The notes beneath the pieces were generated by a model, which saw nothing but the letters and a program-made list of their open reading frames with translations, was not told where the DNA came from and ran no database searches. 64,000 nucleotides of DNA from Impatiens glandulifera. Taxonomy: Eukaryota > Streptophyta > Magnoliopsida > Ericales > Balsaminaceae. The stretch spans positions 4,058,273 through 4,122,272 of the forward strand of contig NC_061870.1 of assembly GCF_907164915.1 (NCBI RefSeq), in the 5' to 3' direction. The position numbers and the translations under genes were made by a program. Shown here in pieces: positions 46,826 to 59,998 of the stretch; position 1 is the stretch's first letter, and each line of letters starts with the position of its first letter.

Positions 46826-47792
46826 AACTAATATGGTTTCACGTTCAACTTTTCAAATTAACTTATTTTTGTTTATTCATTTCAAAACTAACTTAAAAAC
46901 TAACCTAATTTACTGTTCAAATTCCATTTTTTTATTATATTTAAAATTCATTATAGATATATATTTTTAAATTATTAATTTTATAAATTTGATATATTTA
47001 AATTATTATTTGTATAAACTAAATTATTTATATTTTGATATATATTTTAAATTATTATTTTTATAAATTTGATTATTTATATTTTGTTATATAATTTAAA
47101 TTATTATTTTTATAAATTTGATTATTTATATTTTAATATACAAATTTGAGTAAGAAAAAAAATCAACGAGGTCAAAGACAACGTATTCGAACCGAAATGG
47201 ATAATCCATGAAGGACCATCATTTGTGGGAGGTGTATCCAAGAAGGTTATACGAGATGTAACAACACCGTCCTAAGCAAAATTGTCAATAATTTAGATAA
47301 ATGATGATTGTAATTATTTTATGAATGGTTAATTGTTATATTGTTATGGTTAAGATATTTTAAATTTATTAATATTTATCAATTATTTATTAAAATGTTG
47401 AAGGGAATATATATATATATATTTATTACACTATATAAATAATAATTGAAAAATATATATATATATATTAAAATATAAATAATCAAATTTATAAAAAAAA
47501 AAAGAATTTAAATTATATATCAAAATATAAATAATCAAATTTATAAAACTAATACTTTAAAATATATATCAAAATATAAATAATTTAGTTTATATAAATA
47601 TAATTTAAATGAATATATCAAATTTATAAAAATAATAATTTAAAAATATATATATCTATATATATAATGAATTTTAAATATAATAAACACACAAAAAAAA
47701 ATTGAGTTAGAACATTAAACTAAATTTAGGAATGAATAAAAAAAAATAGATTAATTTGGAAAGTTGAACGTTAGGAAAGTAATATGACATTT
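46826..47792. mobile_element. Foldback element with long (~330-bp) terminal inverted repeats
   Basis: The left arm (about 46826-47155) and the right arm (about 47465-47792) are imperfect reverse complements along their length. Landmarks are CACGTTCAACTTTTCAAATTAA (left; right equivalent ends in GTTGAACG), ATATTTAAAATTCATTATA and repeated AATTTGATTATTTATATTTT. The ~300-bp core (47160-47460) has no gene. The ends are AT-rich and the target duplication was not resolved. MULE-type or foldback MITE is likely. Confidence 0.65.
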
Positions 47793-50318
47793 TTTTTATT
47801 CATTATTTTTGTCTATAAATTTAAAAAAATATTAAATTCACATTTCGATCCATAATTTGTTTTTTTATCTTTTATTAGACCTCTAAAATTATATTTTAAT
47901 TTTTTTAATGTCTAGCCCAACCAAACTGTGTAATTTTTGGATTAATCCCTATTCAACCCTAATATATCTCGTGGTTCATAATTAAATGGAACAACTTTGA
48001 ATAATGATACTCAAACTTATATTTTATATAAATGAGTGATGGGGGAAATTAGGTGAGAGAATAACGTGATATTATGTTATCGATTAGAAAAATAAAAAAT
48101 ATTTAAAGAGAGAGTAGAGATAAATTTTATTATTTTTTTCAGAAAATTAGATTACGTCACGTTATTCCCTATTTCAAATTTAATCCTTTAATTATTTCTT
48201 ATTTGATGTATTATACTGTTTAATAGATTGATTATGAAATAATATAAATACAAGATTTGACATATTGTTCACTTCTTTCTTTTATTGTTATCAACTCAAA
48301 TTTAATCCAATTAGGTAGAATATTTTGTTCATGATTAATTTGATTAATATTATAAAATTGTTCCCATATAATTTTTTTTTGAATTAAATATAAATATTTT
48401 GCTTACATCTTGTATTTATAAAATTTAAAATAAGATCCATTTAAAATGTCTCATTGAAGTTAAGGTTATGATTGTCGGAATTCATTCTAACTTTTTATAT
48501 TTAAACAAAAATTAATAAATAAATAAAAATTTGATAAAACACAAAATTTTAATTTCAAACCTAAAGAATAAGAAGTTTGAGAAAATATTCAATTACTCAA
48601 AGAAATATGAATTAAAGTTGTCTTTTTTATGTGATAAGAATGGATCCGGTCTTTAATGTTCCAAATTTTTGGTTTAATTACTCTCATTAGTTTCTAGTGT
48701 TTTCTTTTATTTGAAAACAATATCTAGATCACTACATTTTTAAATTTTCTTTATTATTATCCCTTTATTAAAATAAAAATTCCAAAAAAAAATAATATAG
48801 TTTCTAAATGTAATCAATAAGATATTTTAATTTATTGTAAAACTTTTCAATCTAAAATCTTACTTTTTATCATTTGCATTGGTCTTCAAAAACTTAAAAC
48901 AAACAAGCTTGTCCTGCCGGTACAATAAGGTAATAATAAAGTGTGTAAGAATGAAGAGAATATGCTGTAGTCTTTTGCTGAAAAGATGACAGAACATAGA
49001 GCATTTCTCAGTGACTCCTTCTTTGCATACATTTATTAACAAAAGTTGTTGCACTTTTTTATAATTAAGAGATCAATATTATATATTTATTTATATTCTT
49101 GATATATTCACTATTTTTGAAATGGAGTTTCATAACATGATCGATCCAGATAATGCAAAGGGAATGGATATTGAGGTTCATTCAATAAGCTCTATAATAA
49201 AAAAATAAAGTTATTTTTTCATAAATTGGTATGAATTAAAAATGTGATAAAATGGTGAAATTGAAAGAGAGTTAGAAGAAAGAAACGCGTTTCAAAGTTT
49301 GAATCCTCCATCTGGAATGACTTAAGAAGGCTGTATGTATATTATTATGGTCAGTCAAAGTGAGAAGAGAATCTTGAGAGCAAAAATGGGGACGGGTGTT
49401 TTGTCCAACGCGGGGATGTGATGTTTCCTTTTCGCGTTGAATTATATAACAAAGTTGAGAGAGACAAAGATTTCTTTTTTATTTCATAAATAGTTACAAC
49501 TTATGATTTATTTAAATAAATATTAATTTATTTAAACAATGTTAACTGATAATAATTTTGATAAAAACATAAATTTATAAGTGAAAAAAATTAATATATA
49601 TTAATAAAATATATATATTTAAAAGTAAATATATTTTAGTTAACGAATTGCATTAGTAATTAATAAAAGAATAAATAAAATAATATTTGATTATAGTTGA
49701 ATTGTAATAAATATATTTAACTTAACCATCTTGATTAGCTATATTGATTAGCTAATTTAACACTATTTTTTTTAATAATAAAAAGGTTAATAATTAATGG
49801 GATTTAATTTCAAGAAAGACTAGAGAGCCATATATATTCTATCTTAAATCATTTATAATATTATTATTATTTTAAAAATTAAAATAAATAAAAAATTGTT
49901 AAGTAAATTTGTTTTTGAGCTAGACTTAAAACTAGTGTTACTCGAATTTGAAGTTTTCTCAAACAAATGTTCATAAACTATTTCATTATAATTTTAATGT
50001 TAATTTAGATTATATAATATTATAAAAACAAATTAATCTATTAAAGTAAATAAAGTATGAGTATTTAAAAAAAAAATCAAATGAATGAAAGTGAGATTAG
50101 TTTCTTATTTTAAAAATATATATTAGAAATTGTTTGGTTTGATTTATTAAAATCAACATGTTTTACTTAAAAAAAAGATGTTGAGTGATAAATATTTTTG
50201 ATAAAAAATTTCAAGTAAAAATAAAAATATTATGATTAATGAATCATTAATTTAATAAATAGAATTGAAGAAAAGTTAATTAATTATATTTAGGAATTGA
50301 AATTAGTAAACGGTGTAG
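47793..50318. other. AT-rich intergenic DNA, no gene seen
   Basis: No credible open reading frame, and no terminal or tandem repeat beyond simple AT runs. A similar stretch also lies at 46365-46825. Confidence 0.5.
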
Positions 50319-50699
50319 TTTTGAAAGGAAAAATTTGAGGAGATGACCATAAAAAAATGTCTTAAATGCGGAAAGTGCAAAGTTAAAAAAAAAAAAGTGC
50401 TGGTGACCTCTTTTACTGTTTTTTGATGAAAATGTCTCAGTTGCGTCAGACAACCTAACACAATTTTTTATTTTTCAAAAAATTTTAATTATGAATTTTT
50501 TTGACGAAAATGCCCCAGTCACGCAATCGCGTCACGTAATCGTGAGATAAAAAAAAAAAATTCTGGTGACGCAACCAAATTACGCAAGGGTATAATTGTC
50601 ATTAAAAAAAAGAGGGTCACCAGCGCTATTTAATTTATGCCCCGAACTATCGGCTATTACGCCTGTCAGTGAATCATTTCCTCAAATTTCCCTTTTCAA
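50319..50699. mobile_element. MITE, ~380 bp, upstream of SMAX1-like gene
   Basis: The outer ~27 bp are imperfect inverted repeats: TTTTGAAAGGAAAAATTTGA (50319 on) and, on the complementary strand from 50700, TTTGAAAAGGGAAATTTGAG. No ORF inside. Internal GTGACGC / GCGTCAC words are also inverted. It ends about 230 bp upstream of the SMAX1 start codon, close enough to influence that promoter. The target duplication is not clear. Confidence 0.6.
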
Positions 50700-50839
50700 A
50701 TGGGCCTAAAGAAAGATTGAAGAAAGTAAAAATTAGGATGATGATAGCTAGAAACCGACTGTTACACTTACACACACATTGACAAACCACCCCGACTCAC
50801 GACTCATGATCATATGCCTTTCCATTCCCCACCTTTTCT

Positions 50840-50847
50840 TGACGTCA
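50840..50847. promoter_or_regulatory. Palindromic bZIP-type element TGACGTCA
   Basis: A perfect TGACGTCA palindrome (C-box/CRE type) lies 81 bp before the SMAX1-like ATG, just ahead of a CT-rich leader. Known plant bZIP factors bind this core. Use in this promoter is inference. Confidence 0.4.
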
Positions 50848-50927
50848 ATCTTCATCTTTTCTAACCCTCTTCTTTCTCTCTTTCATTTTCTAGCACTTTC
50901 AGATCCATTTTGATTTCTGCTCAAATC

Positions 50928-53900
50928 ATGATGAAATCAGGCTTAGCCACGATCCACCAAACTCTAACGCTAGAACCGTCGGTCATTCTCAACCGTTCCA
51001 TTACAGAGGCATCTCGCCGGAATCACGCTCAAACAACACCCTTGCACGTTGCGGCAACCTTATTATCGTCTCCGACCGGATTCCTACGGCAAGCATGTCT
51101 AACCTCACACCCAAATTCATCCCATCCTCTTCAATGTCGAGCACTCGATCTCTGCTTTAGAGTTGCCTTAGAACGCCTCCCATCCGCACCTCATAAACTG
51201 GCCGAGCCGCCGCTTTCCAACGCACTAACCGCCGCTTTGAAAAGGGCTCAAGCCCATCAGCGCCGTGGCTGCCCGGAAAATCAGCAACAGGCGCCACTTT
51301 TAGCCGTTAAAGTCGAACTAGAACAGCTAATCATCTCGATTCTCGACGATCCATCTGTAAGTAAGGTCATGCGAGAAGCTAGTTTCTCGAGTCCTGCAGT
51401 TAAATCTGCAATCGAACGATCGATGATGATGGTCAATTCTTCTTCTCCTGTTGGAAATAGATTTCTACCGCCGCCGGCGCCACCGTCCCCAATTGCGAAT
51501 CTGTATTTGAGTCCGCGGCTGAAACAGGGAAGTTCCGGCGAGCAAAGGAGCGACGAGGCGGCGAAAAGGGTGATTGAGATAATGATGAGAAGGAAGAAGA
51601 GGAATCCGATTTTAGTCGGCGATGAGGAACCGGCGGCCATTTTAAAGGAGGTGGTGAGGAGAATAGAGAAAGAAGGGTTACTGAAAAATGCAGAGGTGAT
51701 TCCATTTCCATTAGAGAAACAGTTTGCTCCGGAGAAGAATCAAATACCCATTAAGATTAAGGAATTGGCTGCTTACCTAATCGAATCATCGCGGATTAGA
51801 ACTTCAAACAATCGCGGAATCGTCCTTGATCTTGGCGATCTGAGATGGCTAGTGGAGGAGACGGTATCGGAAAACGGCAGAACGGCTGTTGCAGAGATGA
51901 GAAAACTGATATCATCAATCGGAGAAGAAGACGGTTTGTGGTTGATCGGAACGGCTAATTGTGAGACATACTTGAGATGTCAAGTTTATCATGCTTCATT
52001 AGAGAGAGATTGGGATGTGCAGGCAGTTCCTATAGCAGCATCAAAATTATCTTCGCGTCTTCTTCAAGGAATCATTCCTTCTTCTAGGTAATGAATCTAC
52101 TTCATTCTTTGTTTTTGAACTTGAACGTTTTAAAGATGATGAAAAAGGATTTCGATTTGTTTCTAGGGTTGGGATGTACGGAAACCATAACCCTAATTAT
52201 ATTAATCCTTTGAAACGATCAACAATGGCACTTCCAGCACTTGTCCCTGATAAAGAAGTTGCCGTCAAATGTTGTCCGATGTGCTTTAAGAATTACGAGT
52301 TGGATCTTAAGGAGAAGCGAAACTCCTCGTCGGCGTCGGAGGTTGCCAAACAACCACCGCCGTTGCCACGGTGGTTGCAGAATGCTAAAGCTCACACTCT
52401 AAAAGATCATTTCAAGGTATTATATATATACATCAAATATAGATTTTTCTAACTTATAATCCGAATATTTGTTAATAAATAGGCCTAATCAATAATCAAT
52501 ACTTGGGACTGTAACAAATATCCAAAATATGTTTATTTTCCAAAACTAAAACAGAAAATATTAAATTTTGACTTTAAATATTATGTATGTTTTCAAAACT
52601 CAAATGTAATTTAAGTGCCTAAAAATCGAAGACCTTAAAAAGTACAAAATTTTATGTTTCAAAGAAAGATCATGACTGAAATGGTCAATATTTTACCCCC
52701 CTCACAATAAACTATACAAAGACTGTTTTGTTTGATTAAGACTAGGTGGAAAGAATTATAACATATAATTTACAATAATCTTAGAACAAAACTTTTAATT
52801 ATTTTTAATTAATCGTTAAAATACTAGCTATAATACTATAATAGCTCATGTTTTAAGAATCCTAATTAAGAAATAAAAAATTAAGGAAGTCAATTAGTCA
52901 TCTTGTTTCTATTTGAACAAATTGTTTCATATGGGATTTGTGTCTAATAAATAAAACTATATATATAATATTACCATAATATTTATCTTTCATATTTTAT
53001 TAAAAATATAATTTTTTTTTTATAATAATGTAAATATTCAATATATTATATACATGCAAGTAATTCATTATATAATTGTATCATTGATTTTTTTTTAAAT
53101 ATGGTAAACTCAGTGTCCTGAAATTCCGGAAATCGATTAATCTGTTCAGATTTGTTTAAGATTTGTTTAAGAATATCGATTTAAAAATAAAATAAAATCG
53201 AGTGCATGATGTCATGTTTCTACCTTAAAAAAACTTGTTTTATTTTATTTTTCTTTCAGCCCACCAAGCCTATACATGTATGTCCCAGCAATTGCCATCA
53301 TAATCAAAAGTTACTATTTAATTTTTCAAAATGTAAATTGAAGTGGGACATTATGAATTTTGGATTGATCTTAAATTAGAAAAAAATAACACTTTAAATG
53401 GACATGCAATGAGATGAAACAGTAGAGTGGTAAGATAAGAATCATATTGTATGTATGGTATGGGTTGCTTATTCTTGTTCATAATCTTTGGCAGGAGAAA
53501 AATGAAGATGATCAAATTTTCATGCAAAAATTGGAGGAGCAACTCCAAATGAAATGGAGTGATAAATGTTCCCTTGTTCACCCTAATTTTCATCATAATC
53601 TCATGGCTCCAAAATCACCCAAGTATCAACCAAAACTACAAACAACAACTATTCTCGGCCAACCTACATTGCAGCTAAGTGTGAATCTCAGCCCTCCGGC
53701 TAGCCCTGTCAAGACTGATCTTGTCCTCGGGACTGAAAAAACCAGCATGGATTGCATCAATGATTGTATTTCCTCCGAATTACTAACCCAGAAGTCTTTC
53801 GCTAAAAGAGAAGATCTCGACTTGTTCAAGAAGCTGCTGAAAAGTCTGTTGGAGACATCATGGTGGCAAAAACAAGCAGCTTCTGAATTAGCTACAACAG

Positions 53901-54985
53901 TGACTCAATCACGATCTCGTAATGGAAAACGTCGAGATGGTGCGACCAAAGGTGATCTCTGGCTGTTATTTGCTGGTCCAGACAGGATTAGTAAGAAGAG
54001 GATGGCGTATGTTGTTGCTGAACAAATATGTGAATCTAAGCCAATAGTTGTTTGCCTTGGAGTTGGATCATCAAGACTCTATAACGAAGAAGAAGAAGAG
54101 GAGGAGAAAACTGAAGTTAGATTGCGTGGGAAAACGGCATTAGATAGGATTGTAGAAGCGGTTAGGAAGAATCCGAATTCTGTTATTGTGCTTGAAGACA
54201 TTGACGAAGCTGATATGCTAGTCCGTGGGAGTATCAAGTTGGCAATGGAGAGAGGTCGTCTTACTGATTCTCATGGTCGTGAAATAAGTCTTGGAAATAT
54301 TATATTCATCCTTACTGCAAAACCTCCAGACGAATTGATCAGAAACGTTGAGTATCCCGTCGAGAGCAAGTATGGAATGAAATGCAATTGGCAGCTACAA
54401 CTTTCTATAAAAGATAGATGTAATAAGAGAAGAGCAAACTGGTTGGATGATGATGATGAAGAAGATGATGACAGGGCCAAAATGCCAAGGACAATAGGTC
54501 GTCATGGCTTATCATTAGACCTAAATCTGCTGGCCGATGCCGATGCCGCCGAAGAGGACGTTGTTACTGAATGCGAAGAAGAAGAAGGTATTGAGAAGAG
54601 AAAATTTAGCATGACGACAGTGCCGCACGAGCTAACTATCCATTTGGATGGTATGATCGTGTTTAAGCCGGTCGATTTTGGAGTTATTCGCCGGGAGATT
54701 GAGAGCAGGATAAAGGACTGTTTCGCCGGTGCCGTTGGGAAGGAACATACGATTGAATTGGAAGGTGCGGCTATTGAGAAACTCGTCGGCGAGTCCTGGC
54801 TTGGGAGAATCAGGTTTATTGACTGGATGGAGAAGTTGTTGTTTCCAAGCTTTGAGCAGATTAGGTCTCGCTTTTCCGACGAAAGAACGACGGTTGTTCG
54901 TCTTCAGCTTGATGGCGATTGCGGTTCGGATCAACAAGGACAAGTGAGATTAATGGCGTTAGATGATGACGATGATGATGTTTGA
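50928..54985 (+). CDS. SMAX1: SMAX1-like protein (karrikin/strigolactone-pathway repressor), 3 exons
   Basis: Exons 50928-52087, 52167-52416 and 53495-54985 join in frame (GT-AG introns of 79 and 1,078 bp) to give 966 residues. Tandem ATGs at 50928/50931 start MMKSGLATIHQTLT. Residues ~1-170 are the double Clp-N domain (TTPLHVAATLLSSPTGFLRQ, HPNSSHPLQCRALDLCF). A degenerate first ATPase region follows (RKKRNPILVGDEEPAAILKE; LWLIGTANCETYLRCQVYH), then the Cys-rich linker (KCCPMCFKNYELDL) and the second ATPase-like region. It keeps the RGKT degron motif at ~681-684 (RGKTALDRIVEAV, LEDIDEADMLVRGSIKLAM, RGRLTDSHGREISLGN) and an EAR motif LDLNL at ~811-815. In this family KAI2/D14-MAX2 ligand signalling triggers RGKT-dependent degradation, and EAR recruits TOPLESS co-repressors in the nucleus. 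The DEDIDEAD-type signature favours the SMAX1/SMXL2 clade over SMXL6-8. Appears intact. Confidence 0.93.
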
Positions 54986-55640
54986 GTCATTCCTCCTTTG
55001 AGGAACGAGAGGATATAGTTAGGTATTTCCTCATTTTGCAGAGGGCATAGATGTAAATAGGATCTACATGTACTTAGAACCGCCTTAGAAAAGACCGCTT
55101 TGAACCGATTTTCTCATCTCCCATCACTCATGTCGTTTTGTTTATTCATTCATTTTAATGTTAAAAGTGGAAATTTGATCAAATGAACTTCAAAAGAGGA
55201 TTATCCTAAAAAAAAATAACCTTAATAATTTTTATTTTTATTTTAACTTTTTTTTGAAAAAATTTGGACACTTTTACATTTAGTATTTTTTTTCTTTCCC
55301 TCTCTTTCTTTCCCGTTTCCCCATTTTCACTTTTGTCTCATCCTCTCTCCGGGGCCCCCGATCCAACCACCAACCGGTCCCCCACCAATCAACCCCCGCT
55401 CTCCCTCCCATCTCCCTGACCCCCAAGCAACCACGACACCCACCTTCAACGGTCCCCCTGCGACGCCGGAGGACGACGAGACCCAGCAATATCCATGTAC
55501 ACCCGACCGATCCCAACATCGCCTTCAAAATGGGTATGTTTCCCATTTCTTTCATTCCCATTTAGCTGAACACTCAATATGTTTGGTACGTTTGAAATGC
55601 TGTGTCATACGTTTGAAATGCTATAAAATGAATATGTTTA
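54986..55640. other. 3' flank of SMAX1-like gene, CT-rich stretch
   Basis: 3' UTR and spacer. A pyrimidine-rich block at 55290-55460 lies just before the C-rich array. No canonical AATAAA was chosen and no gene is evident. The left end of the MULE element may lie here but no terminal inverted repeat was found. Confidence 0.4.
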
Positions 55641-55644
55641 CTAA

Positions 55645-56050
55645 ACGACCCACACATAACGACCACGCACCACGACCCACCCACAACGACCCACGCACCA
55701 CGCACCACGCACAACCCCCACGCACCACGCACTACTCCACACACCACCCCCACGCACCACGCACCACCCCCACTCCCCACGCTCAATCCCCACGCACAAC
55801 CCCCACGCCCCACGCACCACCCCCACGCCCCACGCACAACCCCCACGCACCACGCACCACGCACCACGCACCACCCCCACGCCCTACGCTCAACCCCCAC
55901 GCCCCACGCACAAGACCATGCCCCATGCACTCACCCCACGCTTAACCCCCACGCCCCACGCCCCCTTCCCCCACGCCCCACGCCCCCTTCCCCCACCCAC
56001 GCCCACGCCCCACCCACAAGACCACGCCCCACCCCCACGCCCAAGCCCAC
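55645..56050. repeat. C-rich minisatellite CCCCACGCACCACGCA (left array)
   Basis: About 400 bp of CCCCACGC / ACCACGCAC words in irregular 8-18-bp periods, C-rich on the plus strand. It stands immediately 5' of the MULE transposase reading and before a splice-acceptor-like TCAATTGCAG at 56123, so it may be in the 5' leader or first intron. The open frames it produces on both strands are compositional artefacts. Confidence 0.9.
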
Positions 56051-56078
56051 ATCATTTCAATTTGTTAACTACACTAAC

Positions 56079-58595
56079 ATGGTTTTGTTTACTACACTAA
56101 CATTTCAATTTGTATCAATTGCAGATCTCACTTTATTTGTTAACTATTTTTTCCTATATGATGGAGAGTGGAGGAAAGAGGATGATGGTGTTAGTTTTTT
56201 TGACTCAAGTTCATTAGTAGGTGTGCCTCTATCCCTAAATACTAAATATGACGAATTAACTGACATTATCAATAATGCTATTGGTGTGGACAAATTGAGA
56301 TATGATTTAGTGTTCAAAGTCAAGTATAATTTGGTTTTGAAAGCTGCTCCTCATGATGATATCCGATATGATAGAGATGTGATGTTCTATGTAAAAGAAA
56401 TTTCGACTTCACTACACGAGCTTCACACTCCTCTGTGTGTCTCTTTAGTAGAGAAGTCACTACCTTCACACCCAACTGATGAAATCCAAAGAGAGGAGGT
56501 TCCTGAATTCCCTATATTTGAGAAAGATGTCTTACAAAGTCAAAATAACATATACCATACAGAAGATGAAGAACAACAAGTCCCATGTTTGCGTCCGAGT
56601 GAATTGGTTGCTAGTACCCCTCCTTTTGCACCCCGACCAGCCATCACTTCCCCTATGAGGAAAACATCCAGCCATATTGAGTTGCTTGATTCATTTGAAC
56701 CAATCCAGGTTGAAACACATGCTCAATTAACCCTTGAAAACAGATTGGAAGTGAGTACGTTTTTTGAGAACAAAAAAAAACTTCAATTGAGGAGCATAGA
56801 TATGCGATGGCTAATCATTTTGAATTCAAAGTCGAAAAGTCAACAAAAGATCTCTAGTTTGTGAAATGTGTGAATGAGAACTGCAAGTGGAGATTGCGTG
56901 CTATGAAAGGAAAATTCCAAGAGATGTTTGAGATTCGAAAATTAGTAAATGAACACGCATTCTCAATTTTGACGAGGCAAGAGAATGTGAGGAAAACACC
57001 ATCATGGGTAATTGCGGAGTGCATCAAACGTAAGTACATGGACCATCACCATGATCACATGCCTAAGAAAATAATGGAAGACATGCAGACAAATTATGGG
57101 TTTAAGCTGACTTATAATAAGGCTTGGAGGTCTAGGGAAAATGCATTAATGGCGGTGAGAGGAATTGTGGAGGAATCCTATGGAAAATTGCCATCATACC
57201 TGTTCATGTTGGCGAAGAATAACCCATGTACCATAACTAACATTCAGACGGATGAGCATGGCCACTTCGTGTATATGTTCATGTCCTTAGGCTTCTCAAT
57301 TAGAGGTTTCAGGTATTGTCATCCAGTATTGTGCGTCGATGCTAGTTTTCTTAAGCACAAGATTGGAGGTCAACTATTGATTGCGATTGTATTGGATGCG
57401 AATGAACAACTATATCCCGTTGCTTTTGGCGTCGTTGATTCAGAGAATAATAACTCTTGGACATATTTCATGCAACAATTAAGAGTGACAATTAAAGTAG
57501 TCCTGGATCTCGTCTTCGTATCTGATAGACACCCAAGTATTGCCAATGCCTTGTCTGCTGTTTTTCCAGAAGCACATCACGCTGCATGCACATACCACAT
57601 CAAAATGAATATTATGGACAAATTTAAAACCGATAACTACCACGTTGAGTTTGATATGGCTTCACGCGCATACACAGTGTCACAGTTCCACCACCATTTT
57701 GACAAGATCAAGACTAAGGACCCTACAAATAAGAGTGGAGAGATGGAGTCGTGCCTTTTTCCCCGGTTCACGATACAATCAAATGACAAACAATTACGCT
57801 GAGAGTTTTAATAGTTAGTGCATGAATGCTAGGAAATATCCCATATCAACATTAGCTGAGTAATTACGATTAACACTACAAGATTGGTTTCATAATAAAA
57901 GAGAAAAAGCTTCCAACCACACAGAACATTTATCTCCATATTATGAAAAGTTCTTACGTGAATAAGCCGAGAAGGCCAGATTCTACAACGTTAATCCGCT
58001 TAACAGATTCGAGTTTCATGGGAACGACGATGAACATGTTTTTCAAGTTGACTTCCAAACTCGAACTTGTGCTTGTAGGGTATTTGATATATCTAGTCTT
58101 CTTTGTAAACAAGCCCTTGCTACTGCCCGTTCCTGGAAAACTATTCCATATGAGTACTTCTCAAGGTTAGAGAATGATTGCATTGTTTAATTCTAAGATT
58201 GAATTTATATAACTTAAATATCATTTTTCAGGTTTTTCACAACTGAAGCGTGGTGCATGGAATATGTAGATACATGTTATGTAGTTTGCAATGAAGGTTC
58301 TTGGGATATTCCAGAAAATATTAAGGAACGAATTTGCCTAAAACCCCCCATCAAGGTTAAGAAGGGTCGGACAACAACAAAGCATAGACCATCACAAGGT
58401 GAGCTTCGTAAGGAACAAAGACAGTGCAACTCATGTGGCAGTCAAGGCCATAACATGGCAACATGTAAAATAGTGATGCCTGCACCATCTACTACAAGAC
58501 AACAGTTGTCACAACCTTCACAACCGTCACAGTTGGCCCAACCTTCACCATCTTCATCTTTGCCACATTCTCTAGACAACATTTCTTTTGGTTAA
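56079..58595 (+). pseudogene. MuDR/MURA-type MULE transposase, nearly complete but broken
   Basis: The N-terminus (LFVNYFFLYDGEWRKEDD) begins a MURA-like domain to about 56800. There a 1-nt deletion and, ~50 bp later, a TAG interrupt the MuDR zinc motif (CVNENCKWRLRA at 56862-56900). The MULE core is open 56861-57802: SWVIAECIKRKY, KLTYNKAWRSRENAL, the catalytic-type Asp in CVDASFLKHKIGGQLL, FGVVDSENNNSW, FVSDRHPSIANAL and HHAACTYHIKMN. A frameshift near 57757 precedes NNYAESFNS, which has the expected Glu. A SWIM finger follows (CACRVFDISSLLCKQA, His replaced by Gln). After a GT-AG intron (58166-58231) the tail ends in a CCHC knuckle (CNSCGSQGHNMATC) and a Ser/Gln/Pro-rich end. Convergent with the Ulp1-like gene. 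Confidence 0.92.
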
Positions 58596-58824
58596 ATTGT
58601 ATCTTTTGGTTAAATTGTATGTTTTGGCATAACCATTGGCACCTGTAGCCGTTCTCTTTTGTGGGATTTTCATGAACAATGATATTTTATATGTATATGT
58701 ATATGTAGGTGTTGGTTTAATATATGTGCATGTGTTTGTTTTTTAATATCTGTCATGTATGTGTAGGTGTTGTTTTTTAATATGTCAGGTCTTGTCTTGA
58801 TGTATGTGCATGTATTAGCATGGT

Positions 58825-59210
58825 CTTGGTCTTGGAGTTGGCGTGGGGGTGGTGTGTGGGGGTTGAGCGTAGGGCGTGGGGGTTGTGTGTGGTGCGTGGG
58901 GCATGGGGATTGTGCATGGGGGTATTGCGTGGGGTGTGGGGGTGGGCGTGGGGGTAGTGCGTGGGGCGTGAGGGTGGGTGTGGTGCGTGGGGCATGAGGC
59001 TTGGGCGTGGGGGTAGTGCGTGGGGCGTGGTGGTTTAGCGTAGGGCGTGGGGGTTGAGCGTGGGGGTGGGGCGTGGTCTTGTGCGTGGGGCGTGGGGCTT
59101 GGGCGTGGGGCGTGGGGTAGTGCGTGGGGCGTGGGGGTTGAGCGTGGGGTGTGGGGGTTGAGCGTGGGACGTGGGGGTTGAGCGTGGTGCGTGGGGGTGG
59201 TAGAGTTAAC
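58825..59210. repeat. G-rich minisatellite GCGTGGGGCGTGGGGGT (between convergent genes)
   Basis: About 380 bp of GCGTGGGG / GTGGGGGTTGAGC words, the reverse complement of the array at 55645-56050. With many G runs of 3-5 separated by short loops, the plus strand has strong G-quadruplex potential. It lies just downstream of the MULE transposase stop and before the Ulp1-like C-terminal exon. Confidence 0.9.
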
Positions 59211-59339
59211 TAATCATATTGGAGTTAAAATTGATGAAATTTGATTTTTTTAATCAATGGAGTTAAATCATATTTAATACAAAAGCAACATCTACCACAA
59301 AATCATAGATTTTATAAATAAACATTCACATATTCAAAT

Positions 59340-59990
59340 TGCCAAAATTTCAGTATCAAGGGTCTACAATTTGGTGGAATAACCTTACTGCCAATTTCTT
59401 TCTCCAAAAAGTCATTTTTTGGAGACCACATTTGATATATCCAATGAGACAGTAAGGTATTCCAAATGCATAATAGTAAAAATACCACAGTCCCCAGTTT
59501 TGGTTGTGTTTGGGACTTTTAGGTGTGGTATTATAGAATATGACATCTTCTCCAATTTGAACTGTGAAACCTGGTCTTTTCGACATTGATGAACCCATGA
59601 TCAAGAAAGTATGGCATCATGTCACACATCGATTTCATGAAGTCGTCATATACATCATTTTGGAAGATTTTCTGTTCGCAGTCATATACGTATATGCGCC
59701 AATCTTGTAGATGAATCTGGCACAGGACCTAGTGCTTCTGGTTTAGGTTCATTGGTACATATATCATATTAACAAGATTCCAAGGATACATATAACTTTC
59801 TTCATCACCAATTACATATTCCATGAAATCGTCGAACTTGTAGCCTACAGGATTCGGGGCATACATATCATAGCGCTTCACGAACTTCTGAGAGAGATGA
59901 GAATCAACAATTGAGAAATTTTTTGGATATGTCTTAGGGAACTCCGCAACCCTTCATTTCATTAGGTAACATATTACATCTATCTCATGC
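59340..59990 (-). pseudogene. Ulp1/C48-type cysteine peptidase domain, C-terminal exon
   Basis: After a splice acceptor (GCATGAGATAG, minus strand) at about 59980, the minus strand reads VAEFPKTYPKNFSIVD, then KFVKRYDMYAPNP, YMYPWNLVNMIYVPMN, NLNQKH, a TAG stop, VLCQIHLQDWRIYVYDCEQK and SMCDMMPYFLDHGF, to about 59600. Then, with a frame change, NWGLWYFYYYAFGIPYCLI. The spacing of His (NQKH), Asp (VYDC) and the terminal W-G motif fits C48 peptidases of the Ulp1 genes carried by plant MULEs. The stop directly after the His, and a Trp where the catalytic Cys would be expected, suggest it is dead. Confidence 0.65.
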
Positions 59991-59998
59991 GAAAAATA

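Noticed and set aside
50910..50927. An upstream start (TTG at 50910) for the SMAX1-like protein
   Set aside because: It is not an ATG. The ATG pair at 50928/50931 gives the family-typical N-terminus.
55574..56100. Long overlapping open frames rich in His/Pro/Thr or Gly/Val/Trp on both strands
   Set aside because: They are generated by the CCCCACGC minisatellite, which lacks stop codons in several frames. No domain or codon signal is present. The same applies to 58767-58997, 59980-60340 and 62935-63460.
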